Of a stretch of 64,000 bases of DNA, positions 10,554 through 21,883 are shown piece by piece. A program made the translations under genes and the position numbers. Position 1 is the stretch's first letter, and each line of letters begins with the position of its first letter. The stretch spans positions 4,533,453 to 4,597,452 of the forward strand of contig PSQN01000017.1 of the NCBI GenBank assembly GCA_002989075.1, in the 5' to 3' direction. The notes below the pieces were generated by a model that made no database searches, had not been told where the DNA came from, and saw only the letters and a program-made list of their open reading frames with translations. The stretch is from Arthonia radiata. Its lineage: Eukaryota; Ascomycota; Arthoniomycetes; Arthoniales; Arthoniaceae.

Positions 10554-11868
10554 ATGGCCACCGCCGCCAAATCAGGCCCACCTACCGCGAAGGTCGCGGA
10601 CGTGATACAGAACTTTGCGCCCACACGTGTACGTCGCCCATGTTCTCCTTAACTTTCCGAGCTCCACGTCCCCGTACTTCACTGACACACCGTCAGCGCT
10701 TTGGACCCGCACCTGGCCAGAGACCCTACAACGTTACCTCCGTCGATTTCGACGACACCGGCGAGCTCTGCCTCGTCGCGCAGGATGACGAAACCCTGCA
10801 GATCTATAACTGCAAAGAGGGCAAGCACGCGAAGGAGCTGAAGAGTCAGAAGTACGGCGTGGATCTCGCGCGGTTCGCGCATCATCCGCAGAGTATTATA
10901 TATGCGTCCACGAAGGGCGATGGTATGACCCTCACCGCAGCATTGAACAGCGACCGTCTCGCTGACACGCAAACCGTACAGACGCCATCCGCTACCTTTC
11001 CACGCACGACAACACCTACATCCGCTACTTCCGGGGGCACACCGCGCCCGTCACCTCCCTCACCCTCTCCCCCGCCGACGACACCTTCCTCTCCTCCTCG
11101 CTGGACAACACCGTCCGCCTCTGGGACCTGCGCGCCTCCTCGCCCCAAGGCCTCCTCAACCTCCACCAGCCCCTCCTCTCCGCCTATGACCCCACCGCGA
11201 CCGTCATCGCCGTTGCCTCCCCCGCCGCGCAGAGCATCCTCCTCTATGATGCGCGGAATTACGACAAGGCGCCCTTTGCTACGTTCGATCTGCGTGAAAT
11301 GGAGAACAGCATGCGCGGCGGGATGGATCTCGCGGCCCCAGATTGGACGGTGTTGAGCTTCAGCAATGACGGGAGTAAATTGCTTGTGGGGACCGCAGGG
11401 CAAGGCCACTATCTCCTGGATGCCTTCGAAGGGAAACTGATGGGATACTGCAAGAGGCCCGAGGCAGGATACGGAGCCCAGCCGAGCACGCCGTACGCGC
11501 CCCGCTATCCGCCGGCGCAGTACGCCACTCTCCGACAACGCCAGCAAGGAGCAGGCAAGAGCGCGACCACGGTCGCGTGCAGCTCGCAGGGGGATGTGTG
11601 TTTCTCGCCGGATGGGCGGTTCGTCATCTCTGGCTCTGGGTCCGGTAGTACCGGGGGTGGGGTGTATGTGTATGATTCGGTGGCGTGCGAGCCAGGGGAC
11701 GCAGGACCGGGGAAGGTGTTGAATCCGGTGTGCAATTTGTTGAGTGGGCAAGATGGAGAGGTACGAGAGGGTGTGGGACGGGCGAGCGTGCTGGGATATG
11801 CGCCGAGGCATAATTTGGTGGTGAGCGCGGAGAGGGGCGTGGTGTTTTGGTTGCCTGAGGTGGATTAG
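10554..11868 (+). CDS. SWD2: WD40 protein Swd2/WDR82 (COMPASS and cleavage/polyadenylation factor subunit)
   Basis: Swd2 family beta-propeller. In yeast it is shared by the Set1/COMPASS H3K4 methyltransferase and the CPF 3'-end complex. Three exons: 10554-10628, 10697-10922 and 10982-11868; introns of 68 and 59 bp have GT/AG ends and GCTGAC/ACTGAC branch sites. Diagnostic sequence includes VTSVDFDDTGELCLVAQDDE, then DDAIRYLSTHDNTYIRYFRG across the second junction, and a classic WD repeat, LSSSLDNTVRLWDLRAS. About 395 residues, slightly longer than yeast Swd2 (about 330). The extra length lies in a Pro/Gln/Ser-rich loop before the last blade (about residues 260-300). The last repeats are Gly/Ser-rich. 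Single copy in the window; no unusual regulation visible. Confidence 0.9.
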
Positions 11869-12191
11869 GGGTTCGAAGAGAGGAGACTTTGGAGGTAGCT
11901 GGGGGCAGAATAGAGCTCAGAATCACGGATGCAAGGAAGAACAAAAGCTCGAGATGGTTCGGATATTATTGATTTAGCGAGGTGTTGGGGACGCTGGGTA
12001 TCTCTATCGTGGACGCTTGACATCCATATCATGGTGGCTGGCGATATTCAAACAGTCTCTGCGCTTAGCAACGTCTCTTCAAACCTCTTTTTGCGGTCCC
12101 TTTGAAGTCCTTCGGACATGCGTGTTGCGGGTCTTATTGAGTATCGTATCTCGAACCATCCTCACACATCAGGGGGTATTGCCGTGCAGCC
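11869..12191. other. Convergent 3' intergenic
   Basis: The shared downstream region of SWD2 (plus) and the basic protein gene (minus). It should carry both polyadenylation sites. I see no distinct hairpin or gene. Confidence 0.5.
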
Positions 12192-13349
12192 TCAACTCCA
12201 CCCTTGCAGCTTTCTCCTCTTCACACCACTCGGCGCCATCTCCGCGTTCTCATTCTCTTTTCTCTTCCGGAACTCCATCCCACCCACCCTCCCCGTCTTC
12301 ACGCCAATCCTACCCAAGAATTCCTCAGTCTTCCCCTTGAGCTTACTCCCTTCCGCACGCTCCACAGTCCTCCTCATCCCATGCCTCTTCACTCCCGGCC
12401 CGTCAAACTCCCTCAGTCCCTCCACCTCACCAATCCCAATCTGACTGTTCAGCTCCGCCATCCGCCCACGGATATTCTCCGTCATCTTCCTGCGCGCCTT
12501 CGCCGGTGGAGGGCTCTTGCGTCGCGGCACGTGGACCGACTGCACCGTCTTCAACTTCTTGCTAACGGGTTCGTCGGACTCGAGGGAGCGGAGCAGCGGC
12601 CGCCCCGGCGGCTCATAAGAAGGCGGCGGAGGGACGAGCCAGTACTTGCCCCCATCTTGACCTTCCACGATCTCATTGCCAGAGGAACGCCGACGTTTCT
12701 TCCCTGCTTTCTTCACAGTCTTCAAGTTCGCCTCGAGGCTAACAGGGTCGAGCTCCTCTGCTTCAAGACGGCGCTGGCGTCGCTGTTCAGCGTCGCGGAG
12801 GCGCTCCTCGACTTCTGAGGTGATGTCGTCGGGCTCGGGGTCTGGGAGAGGGGACGTTGGCGCTTCATAGGGATTTGCGAAATCTTTGCGGGCGTGTAGG
12901 GAGGGCGCAGAGGGGCGCAGACGTTTCTTAGAGGGCTCGGCGGAGTAGGGGAGTGCGTTTGTGGACTCGGGGTCGGAGGGGCGCCGCTTTCTGATGAGGC
13001 TTGTGACGAGCTGCTTGGGATGTTCCGGTAAAGTATTGTGTGGTGGAGTCGATTCGGGAGAGCCGAATATGGATTGGTGAGATGCTTGTGGGGTTGGATT
13101 GGTATTTTGCAGCTCCTGCGCCCGCACTGCGTCGTCGAGCGCGGCGGTCGTGCGGCGGTACATCGCGTCGAGCTCCAGTATGTCGGTGCGTGTGGGGTCG
13201 GCGCCGTTGTCGAGGAGACTGACGCCGAGTTGCTTTATGGATTGGGCTTGCGTCGTGAGGGATTGGACGTGTTGCGCGAGGAGGGAAGAGAGTGTCGAGG
13301 GGGAATGTGGGGGCGTCGGCGTTTGTGGGCTTGGGCTTGGGCTTGGCAT
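12192..13349 (-). CDS. Basic, disordered nuclear-type protein, 385 aa
   Basis: Single-exon gene starting at the ATG at 13349. The N-terminus is Pro/Ser-rich and is followed by a short helical stretch (STLSSLLAQHVQSLTTQAQS to about residue 80) that could form a coiled coil. The rest is highly charged, with several bipartite basic clusters (RKRRPSDPE, SKKRLRP, KKAGKKRRRSSG, GVKRRKLQ) that look like nuclear localisation signals. PPPPSYEPPGRP (about residue 240) is a proline patch with a PSY. I do not recognise the family; it resembles poorly conserved nuclear proteins that flank SWD2 in some fungi, but I cannot name one. Start choice is firm because the frame closes soon upstream. Confidence 0.75.
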   Translation of the reverse strand: MPSPSPSPQTPTPPHSPSTLSSLLAQHVQSLTTQAQSIKQLGVSLLDNGADPTRTDILELDAMYRRTTAALDDAVRAQELQNTNPTPQASHQSIFGSPESTPPHNTLPEHPKQLVTSLIRKRRPSDPESTNALPYSAEPSKKRLRPSAPSLHARKDFANPYEAPTSPLPDPEPDDITSEVEERLRDAEQRRQRRLEAEELDPVSLEANLKTVKKAGKKRRRSSGNEIVEGQDGGKYWLVPPPPSYEPPGRPLLRSLESDEPVSKKLKTVQSVHVPRRKSPPPAKARRKMTENIRGRMAELNSQIGIGEVEGLREFDGPGVKRHGMRRTVERAEGSKLKGKTEEFLGRIGVKTGRVGGMEFRKRKENENAEMAPSGVKRRKLQGWS

Positions 13350-16300
13350 GGTGGATATTTTGCAAATGTGATAATTTTGAAAAGTGGATGCGATGGGACA
13401 AAGAGGATGGTGTGTGAGTAACAGGGACCGGAGTTGTAAAATCCAGGGTTTTGCTGGTCGAAATGTGACATAGTAAATGGTCTAATAAGGCTTGTGTACT
13501 CGAGAGTTGTTAGATGATATAAAAGGAGCGACTGAGGTCAATGCGTTGTTCAGGTGCGAAGTGAGGCCGTCACCTCGACCTCGATGGGCGTGCGCTCTCA
13601 CTTTAGCAAGGAGTGACGTCATTACGTTGTCCCGCCAACATTGTTTATTGATGCGGGGGATATCAAGCGATCTAATTTCATCCCGCCGGTCAACCTCAAA
13701 GCTTCCACACGCTTCATGCTGTTCTTCGAGATCTAACACCCGGCAGCTATCACACTGGCACTGCCTAGCATTGATTTGGCTCAACCGTGAAAGAACTTAG
13801 GACGAGGCTGTGCTCACGTTTACTTTTAACAGGGTGGCATTGTATCTCAAAAATGGAGGTCATAAGCGGTCGTGAAAGCTCCTTTCCAACAATCGCGAAT
13901 ACGAAAGGAATTTCCACGTATTGCGATGAATTCTGTGAACACTAACTGGCCCGTTCGTCGTGTTTCCACTGGGGGCAATGACAGCCGTCAAAGAAGGCTT
14001 TGGGGTCATAGGGCCCTTGTGCCCAGCGGAGCAGCGTCCGCAGGTGCGAGGTGCGAGTCGGATATGCAATTGACGATTCTGAAAGTATGAACAGCCACTT
14101 TTGATCTTTTTTTCAAAAGAGATACTTTCCGCAACTGTCAACAACGCCGTCAGGCGTTTCTCCTTCCCCATACATGAAAGCTAAGGAGCCGTGTTGCTTG
14201 TGGAGCACGTCATTTTGAGCGACGATGTTCCGTGAAGCTGGAAGCGAAGGAGGTCGGAGAGTCTTGACCGTGAATAGCACCTCATTGTATTGCCCACTGG
14301 ACGATACCGGCCCACTTTCACGACTGACACTGCAAAGAAAATGCCTTGATGCCTGGTCATGTTGTAACGATTGGCCGCTTGCTTGTAACTATCCTAAGCT
14401 GCAAGTTCCAAACTCGCTTGTGAACATCTAGGAAGTGTTGCCAGATCAGCCCTGGGACCTAAGCAAATATGGCGGGATCACAATCACGTGACGATAACTA
14501 AACGTATTGATGGACTCAGATGCACGTTTCCCGCGATAACGGAAATCCATACTTTGACTACTTCGAGTGAGACAAATGCCGGCGTAATGTCAGGTACCTG
14601 CAAAAGCGGCGTAAAGGATAAGGGTTACTGAACCTCTGCAAAGTGGTTGCGACAGTCGAAGCTTGGGGCAGTGATCCCAAATCACCACTGGTCTATTGAA
14701 TATGCTTCACATCAGATGAGCAGGCGTGCTTCCCGACGCTGTGCGTATTTCGTCGACGACGTTGCCTTTCGTGCGCTCACACTGGTCTATTGATCCCCTG
14801 CCGCGTTCATGGACTTCTCACTAATAATATGCATGCTGATCAGCGATCAAATACATCGCTAAACTGCCTGACGAGAGTAGGCGCGATTAGGTTCCTCAGT
14901 CTTGCTCCACATCCCACCGTGATTAGCGAGGAGATAATGATTCACCTCGGATGAGCACCGGCTGAACGTTGTTACGAACGGCATCCCGAGCCTGCTCGCT
15001 GTCCAGGCATATGCAATTGTATGTTGCTCTCTTCGAGTAATGTTGGACATGTCAGGCAGCTGCAAAGTTACTACAACGGATCGAGAACATCAAGGCTGCT
15101 ACGCTGAACGAGTGTTGGACGGTACACATGGACGGGCGGTGAGTTGGAGTTCTGCAAGGATATGGTACGGCCGGCGCGAGCGAGCCGTGATTGCCACGAC
15201 AGTCAGGCGGACGCGTCGAGGAGCTGCTGAGACATGCAAGCATAGGACCGTGGAGCCGTAGTGCGTTGTGTTAGTGCTTGGATGGAGGAGGATGAGCGAG
15301 GAAGGACGTTGCTGACGGCGAGGAGGCCAAATGACTCTGGGACACGAAACGACCGTCGACAGGACGCTTGTGGGCAACGGCAAAAAGTGGAGACTCGGGT
15401 GCAAGGATCATGCTCGCTTTCTCACCGCGCTCCTTCCTCGGGAATTCGTTAGCTCGTCACATGCTGCGTCTTGACCTTTGGTTGCCTGCTGGCGTAAAGG
15501 GACAACTGGCGTAAGCATGAGGTCCAGTCGAGACTCTGGTGGCTTGAGGTGTGGTCGACGGTGGACCTGATTGCCAGCATGACCAAAGCCGAGCAAGGAA
15601 TCGAAAGTGGGCGAGATCCATGATGGAAAAAAAGCGCGCCTAGTCGGTCCAATAAGTCTGGAGAGATTGATTGCTCGGCCGACGCGTCCACGCGAGATCC
15701 ATTACTTTGCCACTTGGGGTTAGGCGGTGTGCTAGTCTCGTTACGGCAGCTCCCACCATCTGTGAGACGCCCCTCTCAAACCACTCAGTCCTTCATCAGG
15801 ACCTAGACTCCCTTCCTATGCTTTACTCGGCCATTGCATGCTACTGGTCCGGAGATGATGCAAACGAATGAGCGACGGTGACTTCCAGGGATTGCAGCTT
15901 GGCTGTATCGACACGATCTATCGAGGCGTGCATATATCTGATATATCAACCTATCCAAGCAAGGATTCAGCCTATCGAAGACTGTTCCAACTGACAGGCT
16001 GAGACAGCGAAATAATGCAGTAATAATGCAATGTGCGGAAGCGATTCGCCTTTGTGACCGGTGGAGGGCAGGGATATCACCGTCAGCGATGAGTACTAGG
16101 AATATACGTACGCACCAGATAGTCCAAGCCACGCGGCACTTTGCAAGGCTCGTGGAGGGTAGTCAATAAGTTTGAACAAGGTAGTTGCGCATGTACTACA
16201 CCGTTTGCTTACCTGCTGGCACTTGTACGGTATCACTCCGAATCTAGAAAGTTTGCTTGCTTCCAGCTTATGTGGGGATGACCGGAGAGCTTCGAGCTAT

Positions 16301-17799
16301 CCGTCGCGGTATCGCTGCATCCGAACTGTCCAACTTGTCGCAGGCGTGGGCATCCAGCGAATGCAGCAAGTAGTGACCTGTATCGCCTGCCTGTCGCCTT
16401 GCCTCATCACCGTTGCAGCTGGCATGAATTCTCAGTACCCTTGGTGGAAGAAGCCGAACGTGTCACGTAACCCGCATATTAGTGCCTAGCTTCCAAGAAG
16501 CCGCCCTCGACTGAGCAGCGGATCGTCGCTCAATGCAGCATGAACGAACCGCCAACGACGCAACAACGCAACGAGCATGAAGTTTGATGAGGTTTGATGT
16601 AGGACGGAAAAGTGCTTCTTATTCCATTTGCGTGCCGATCCCGTGCTGGCCGGTCGAGTCGTGTTCCAAGTTGCGACATGTCTTTGATCCCAGGCAGAGG
16701 TGGAGTCTATTCGGCAAGGCGTATGCGACGCCGCGAGCCGTTCAAACGAGAGCTGATAGATGGAAGGTTCATCAATCAGCAGCGACGGATCACGCCTCCC
16801 GGTGTGCCTAGAACAATGATGACAAACCCGAATCATCCGCTCACACGCTCGTGAAGGAGGCACAGAAGAGCTGGCGTTGGTAGCAGGCGGCCGGGTCAAA
16901 GTCTGTCTGTAGGTAACACCTTCCGGGTAGAAAGCTTGCAGAGTCAGACAAGGGGGGCCAACGGCGAGGAGGAGGGAACATGGATTAATTCGCAAGCACG
17001 ATCAGCATCAGCAATGCTCGAGCACAGCGAGGCTCAACACGGTACGGAGTAGCTGGCGGCTCGTCTGGTTGGCGGCGTCAGACGTTTCGTTGCAAAGGCC
17101 ATGCGAGAAGTAACCCACAAGAGGACCAGTGAATCTGTATGCAACAGGTGTGCTCATCTCGCTGTATGTGACGCAAGCATGACTTCGGCGTGCAGGGTGT
17201 GCATATCTCGCTCTCTTTCTGGGACACGCTGCCGGCTTGGACGAATCAGATGCAGCAAGGTTGATCGGGCGCTGGCGGCGTGGGAAAACGCAGTGACCAC
17301 CTTACTCGTCTTCGCCCTCGAGCAACTCATTTGTTATCCGTCATCACCTCACCAATTCGGCTGTCTATGCCTGGCCTTACGCAAGCTTTTCGTCGCTAGC
17401 CAAGAGCAGAAGCCTGCTCAACGCAAGCTCATGGAAAAAGATCTCATCACTGGCACTCATGGCACATGCGTTGTGGCAGCAAATGCCGCGGAAGGGGGGC
17501 TGGCCCAACAAGGAATGGGTGGATGGATCTCCTCTCGGCGCTTGGCTGAGGAACGCAGACCAGGCAATCTTGTGAAAAGAGGCAGGGAAAGTCACAACAG
17601 CCGGGAACAGAGGCACAACCGGCGCCGTTTCGTATGCCAGAACAGCTGTTGCTCTGTTTGCTGCTGACTTTCGCGACGGCCAAGATTGAAGCCGCAAATC
17701 CTTCAACACGGGCGGGTTGCAACTTGCGGATCCTGAGCGAGGGAAACGAGTGCCGGTTTGGCGAGTTTCATCACCGCGCATCTTTACGTGCGCAGTAGT
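13350..17799. other. Gene-poor stretch of about 4.4 kb
   Basis: No gene could be supported on either strand. Open frames are short, unspliced and unlike known families, and I found no tRNA, rRNA or long repeat. Palindromic E-box-like CACGTG (in ATCACGTGA) occurs near 14,485 and ACGCGT near 15,207 and 15,680; their relevance is unknown. It could hold a non-coding RNA or a decayed gene. Confidence 0.5.
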
Positions 17800-19338
17800 T
17801 ACTCCTCGTCGTCCAGATGGGTCTGTTTCACGGCGGACGAGTTCAGCGGTTTGCGATTAATCTTCCTCGCGCGGCGTTTTTCTCTCAGCGGCGCCCCCAA
17901 TCAGTAGTGGCACTGGCTGCAGCTCCGTGAAAGGCGCGCTCTTCTCAGCATCATCACGACCCAACCCCTCGCTACCGCCGTCCATGGCCGCGTGCACGAT
18001 TATTGTGCTTGCTTGTATCGTTGCCTGTTCTTTTATTGGCAAGGCTAATCCCTGGCTCGTTCCCTTTGAACCCACTTTTTCGCCAAAACATCAGCTGCAC
18101 CACAACAGCGTGTGACTTCGTCATCAAGATCCGCTGCGCCCTAGTTTTGCGTGCCCCCATCATCCCACACACACGCGCGGTCTCGCTCTTTGCCGCCTGC
18201 AGCTCACCATCGGTATCTTTCAATAATCATGGATCGTTGGTTTGACTAGCGGTCTCACCTTTTCCCTTCAGGAGCTCACCTGAAATCCTTTCTCGCGCAC
18301 GCCCCCCGCTTCGGATCCCAAACCTTCCTGAGCGGTGGTACCTCTTGTCCACCACCGTCGTTGCGTCGACAATCCCGAAATTCCACACTAGCGTCCTCAA
18401 TTACTCAAGCCACCGTACAGGAGTGAGCATCCCTCTTTGGCGCTACTTCCGGATGCAGACGTGGACGCCGGCGTCTTTGAAGCGGCGCGCGCGTGGCTCT
18501 TTCTTTCTTGCCAAGTGCGTGATGCTGCAACAAAGTCTTGAGTCGACACCTCCTTTCTCCTCCCATCCCCTTCTTGTCTCCGCGCGTGTGCGCGTCACTT
18601 TGTTGGAAAGCATCAATAATAATCTCCCTGGCGCCGCGAGCAGGGCCCATGCCTTCATGCCGATGACAGAATAGCTTCCCTCTCTTTCGCCCGGAATGTC
18701 AACACCAGCCTGCCTCTGCCCCATGGATCCGTACTCCAGATCCAAGCACCACCCCATCATCATCTCTGCTCTCGCCGTTGCCTCCGCGCCTTCGTAAACT
18801 CAACTAATCTTAATCGTAATCTTCTTTCCTGTCCTCACACATTCCCTCTCTGGGTCTATCACCACGTCTCGACGTCCCTTCCCCGTCCTCCTTCCTCCCG
18901 TCAGCATCTCTCATCATCATCACGGTCGTTCCGCATCCGACGCCGGTGTCCACTCCTCTACTGCACCTTCCACCTGCCGCCTTCCGACTGGTGCTTGGAC
19001 TTCACTGTCATCATCAGTCGGATAAGCGCCGTCGACACATCCAAGCTCTGTCAGCGCTCAGACAGCAACAAGCGAAGAACCATTTCTTAGGGTGTAGGCG
19101 GGCATTTGATGCGGGAGCAAGAACTGCAAAGTTGACGATGGTCTTCACTTCTGTTCCGAACTAGGCAGGGACAGGCGGAGACGGTCGGCTTCAAGAGCTA
19201 ATTCGCACCCTTCACCGCCCAACGAAACTCAAGACCGCCTCCAGTCGGCAGGTTCGATACGACCACCTTCCTTCACTCTCCGCCACTCCTCTATACTTTT
19301 AACGTCATTGCGGATCTTCTTCAACTCGAGCTTATGCT
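17800..19338 (+). promoter_or_regulatory. Promoter and CT-rich leader of the Pho80-like cyclin gene
   Basis: A forward CCAAT box (CCCCAATCAG) lies near 17,894, followed by about 1.4 kb of strongly pyrimidine-rich plus-strand sequence up to the cyclin start. This resembles the leader before the 8850 gene and suggests a long, probably translationally regulated 5' UTR. Short frames inside it follow the composition and are not called. Leader introns are possible but not assignable by eye. Confidence 0.45.
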
Positions 19339-21353
19339 TTGACAAGCTCGATGCTCGGAATCCAGTACCCCAGATCCTTGCCACACCCGACTCTGCCCTC
19401 TCCACCGGAAAGCCTGGACCACCAAACTCCTCCCTCACGCGAGCGTCTCGGACTGAGGTCAATCCTCCACACGCACCAAAGTCCCAGTTTGCGAGCTGGC
19501 TCCGCGAATCCACAGCGACGTCAGCAAGAGGTGGGCAACAAAGCAATGAACGGTGCATATGGCTCCTGCCATCAACCACACGTGCTCCCGCAATATGGCA
19601 ACGGAACCTACGGCTCGGCCATGGCGGGCATATCAAGCCAGAAAGCCGCAGCTGCGCAAACAGCGAGCTTCCCAAGCTTCCAATCCAGTGGGGGCTACCA
19701 GTCTAGTCAGGCCAGCTTACCAGCAAGTCAAGGTCAGAGCAGAGCTGCAAGCCCTGAATTTGAGACACATCCATCGTACGGCGTGGACAGGACCAGCTCC
19801 ACCAGCAGCAACATCCACCCTTACCTCCAACTGCCGCCTACCATTAGCCCGGTAGGAGGGAGTATATCCGAATTTGCTGCTCAGGTATGCCCTTTCACAC
19901 ACATAACGACGAAGCTTGAATTGACCCTTTGCAGGCCACTTGCTTATTCTGGTTCGAGTCCTCAGCAACGCTCTTGACGATTGAGAACACATCACACCCA
20001 CCGCCTCCCCGTACGATTATGGCGAATGAGGCCCTTCCCGCGACTGGCTTCACCAAGTGGGTCACGACGATCCTCTCTACGACACAAGTAACGCAAAATG
20101 TGATCCTACTTGCATTGCTATTCGTGCATCGGCTGAAGAAGCAGAATCCGACGGTGAAAGGAAAGCTAGGCAGTGAATATCGCCTTTTGACTGTGGCTCT
20201 CATGCTCGGCAATAAGTTCTTGGACGACAACACGTACACGAACAAGACGTGGGCAGAAGTGTCGGGGATTTCAGTGACTGAGATTCACGTCATGGAAGTG
20301 GAGTTCCTCAGCCACATGAAGTACAACCTGTACACTTCAAAGGAAGAGTGGCTCGACTGGCACAAGCAGCTCGCACACTTGTGGAGGTTCTTCACGGTCA
20401 CCTCACCTTTCCAGTCTCACACAAGACCAGGCCAACAATATCCATACAAGCCGAGCATGCTGCACATTCCCAGGACGTTACCATCTCCACCATCATCAAA
20501 CAACGCTTCCTCTCCGCCATACCCGGTCTCGATATCGCCAAGCCATCCGCCCTATGGCAACGGTGCACCGACACTTCCGCAGCCCGTGCCATCTCAGATA
20601 TCTCCTGTGCACTCAGTGCCTCCTCTTGATCATCCGTTTTCGAGAAAACGTAGCCATGATGAGGCTGCACACAGCGTTGAGCCGCCACCAAAAAGACAGT
20701 TCAATTACGGAGCTTATCAGGCCACACGGACATCGACGCCCATTCAAGCACTGTCCGCGCACTCGCAAGGACCGCATTTGGCCAACCTGCCGGTCCCGAC
20801 ACTGCCTCTTCCGGGCCAGCAAAACCGTCACGGCGCCTACCCTCCAGCGCTCACGCCCATGTCAAACAACCTCGCACCAGTTCAGCAACTTCCTTCTGTC
20901 GGCTCATGGCAACACCCGTCCGCGTCACAAACCACGGATCCTAGGTCGCTGCCTGCGCTGCAAGTCGCAACAGGAAGTCACCTAGACCGGACACGCCAAC
21001 ACACACCTTACGGCCCCGTTTCGCGGCACCATTCGCCGATTGCCCCAAACTTCTCGAGCTCAGCCGCGTCTCACTCTACGACACACGGTCAGCTCTCGCC
21101 CTCATTTTTCCTGCATCAGCGCAGTTCGCCGTACAGGCCCGTGCGCAACATCAGCTCACTCCTGGCGCCGCCGCCCTCCGGTCAGCTGAGGAATCCACCG
21201 TCACGTCTGCCTGACGAGCAGATGTACTGGCAGCCCATCGGCAGGCAAAGCACGACGAGGACAGGCCGTCTTCCCTACGACCATCACGGCGCGTGGCCGG
21301 AAGCACATCAATACCAGCACTGGCCGGCTGGGTATAGTCAGTCACGTCCATGA
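19339..21353 (+). CDS. Pho80/Pcl-type cyclin, CLG1-like
   Basis: Regulatory subunit for a Pho85-type cyclin-dependent kinase. Exons 19339-19884 and 19935-21353, with a 50-bp intron (GTATGC ... TTGCAG) that falls inside the first cyclin-box helix and joins EFAAQ to ATCLFWFESS. The Pho80-like cyclin box covers about residues 183-330: ATGFTKWVTTILSTTQVTQN, LLALLFVHRLKK, GSEYRLLTVALMLGNKFLDD, TYTNKTWAEVSGI and EVEFLSHMKYNLY. The flanks are low-complexity Pro/Ser/Gln/His, typical of CLG1-like fungal cyclins. A basic KRSHDE ... PPPKRQF near residue 400 may be a nuclear signal. From 19339 the product is 654 aa; an in-frame ATG at 19546 (MNGAYGS) gives 585 aa and fits the family's usual start better, so the first 69 codons may be leader. 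Confidence 0.9.
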
Positions 21354-21883
21354 CCTTAGCAACACTTTCCTCGGAGGAGATGTTCAACCGATGGCATCCA
21401 CCGAGAATGCATCTTACATTACAGCATTTTACTATCAAGCATTTACATTGTTACACTAGCGGCGTTGAAGCGACTTCAAAAGCATGGCGATGGCGTTTGA
21501 TATAGTGCCCTGGATACCAGGGTCACAGGAGGTCTCCTCCAGGCTTATACCGCATGGACTGCGATGGTGAGGGAGGTTTTATGGCTCGGCGGCTGGCCTG
21601 AACGGCAGTTCTAGGTAGTTACGCAATTTGCAGCGGCGTCAAAGGACGTCGAAACTGTATTGTCTATCCGCCTTCTTGTCTTTCCACCGTTTGGTTCTCC
21701 ATCTTCCTCATCTTTACTTTCTGCCTCATAGTCACGTGTTTACGCGATCGCCGACGGGCCGAGGTTGTCTGAGGGTTGACTCAAATGCATCGACCCCAAG
21801 TCCCACGATGGCTACAAATATCGTTCCGCATCGCACTAAACACGATGCGATAGCAGCATTATGTCAGCTTCCTAGGATTTTGA
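21354..21883. other. Intergenic upstream of the thioesterase gene
   Basis: The cyclin 3' region and the thioesterase promoter. A short in-frame-looking stretch from an ATG near 21,808 (MATNIVPHRTKHDAIAAL) overlaps the thioesterase start in another frame and could be an upstream ORF or a missed first exon. Nothing else seen. Confidence 0.4.

Noticed and set aside
16486-16995. Minus-strand 169-codon frame
   Set aside because: No domain, no splice context and irregular composition; treated as chance in the gene-poor stretch.
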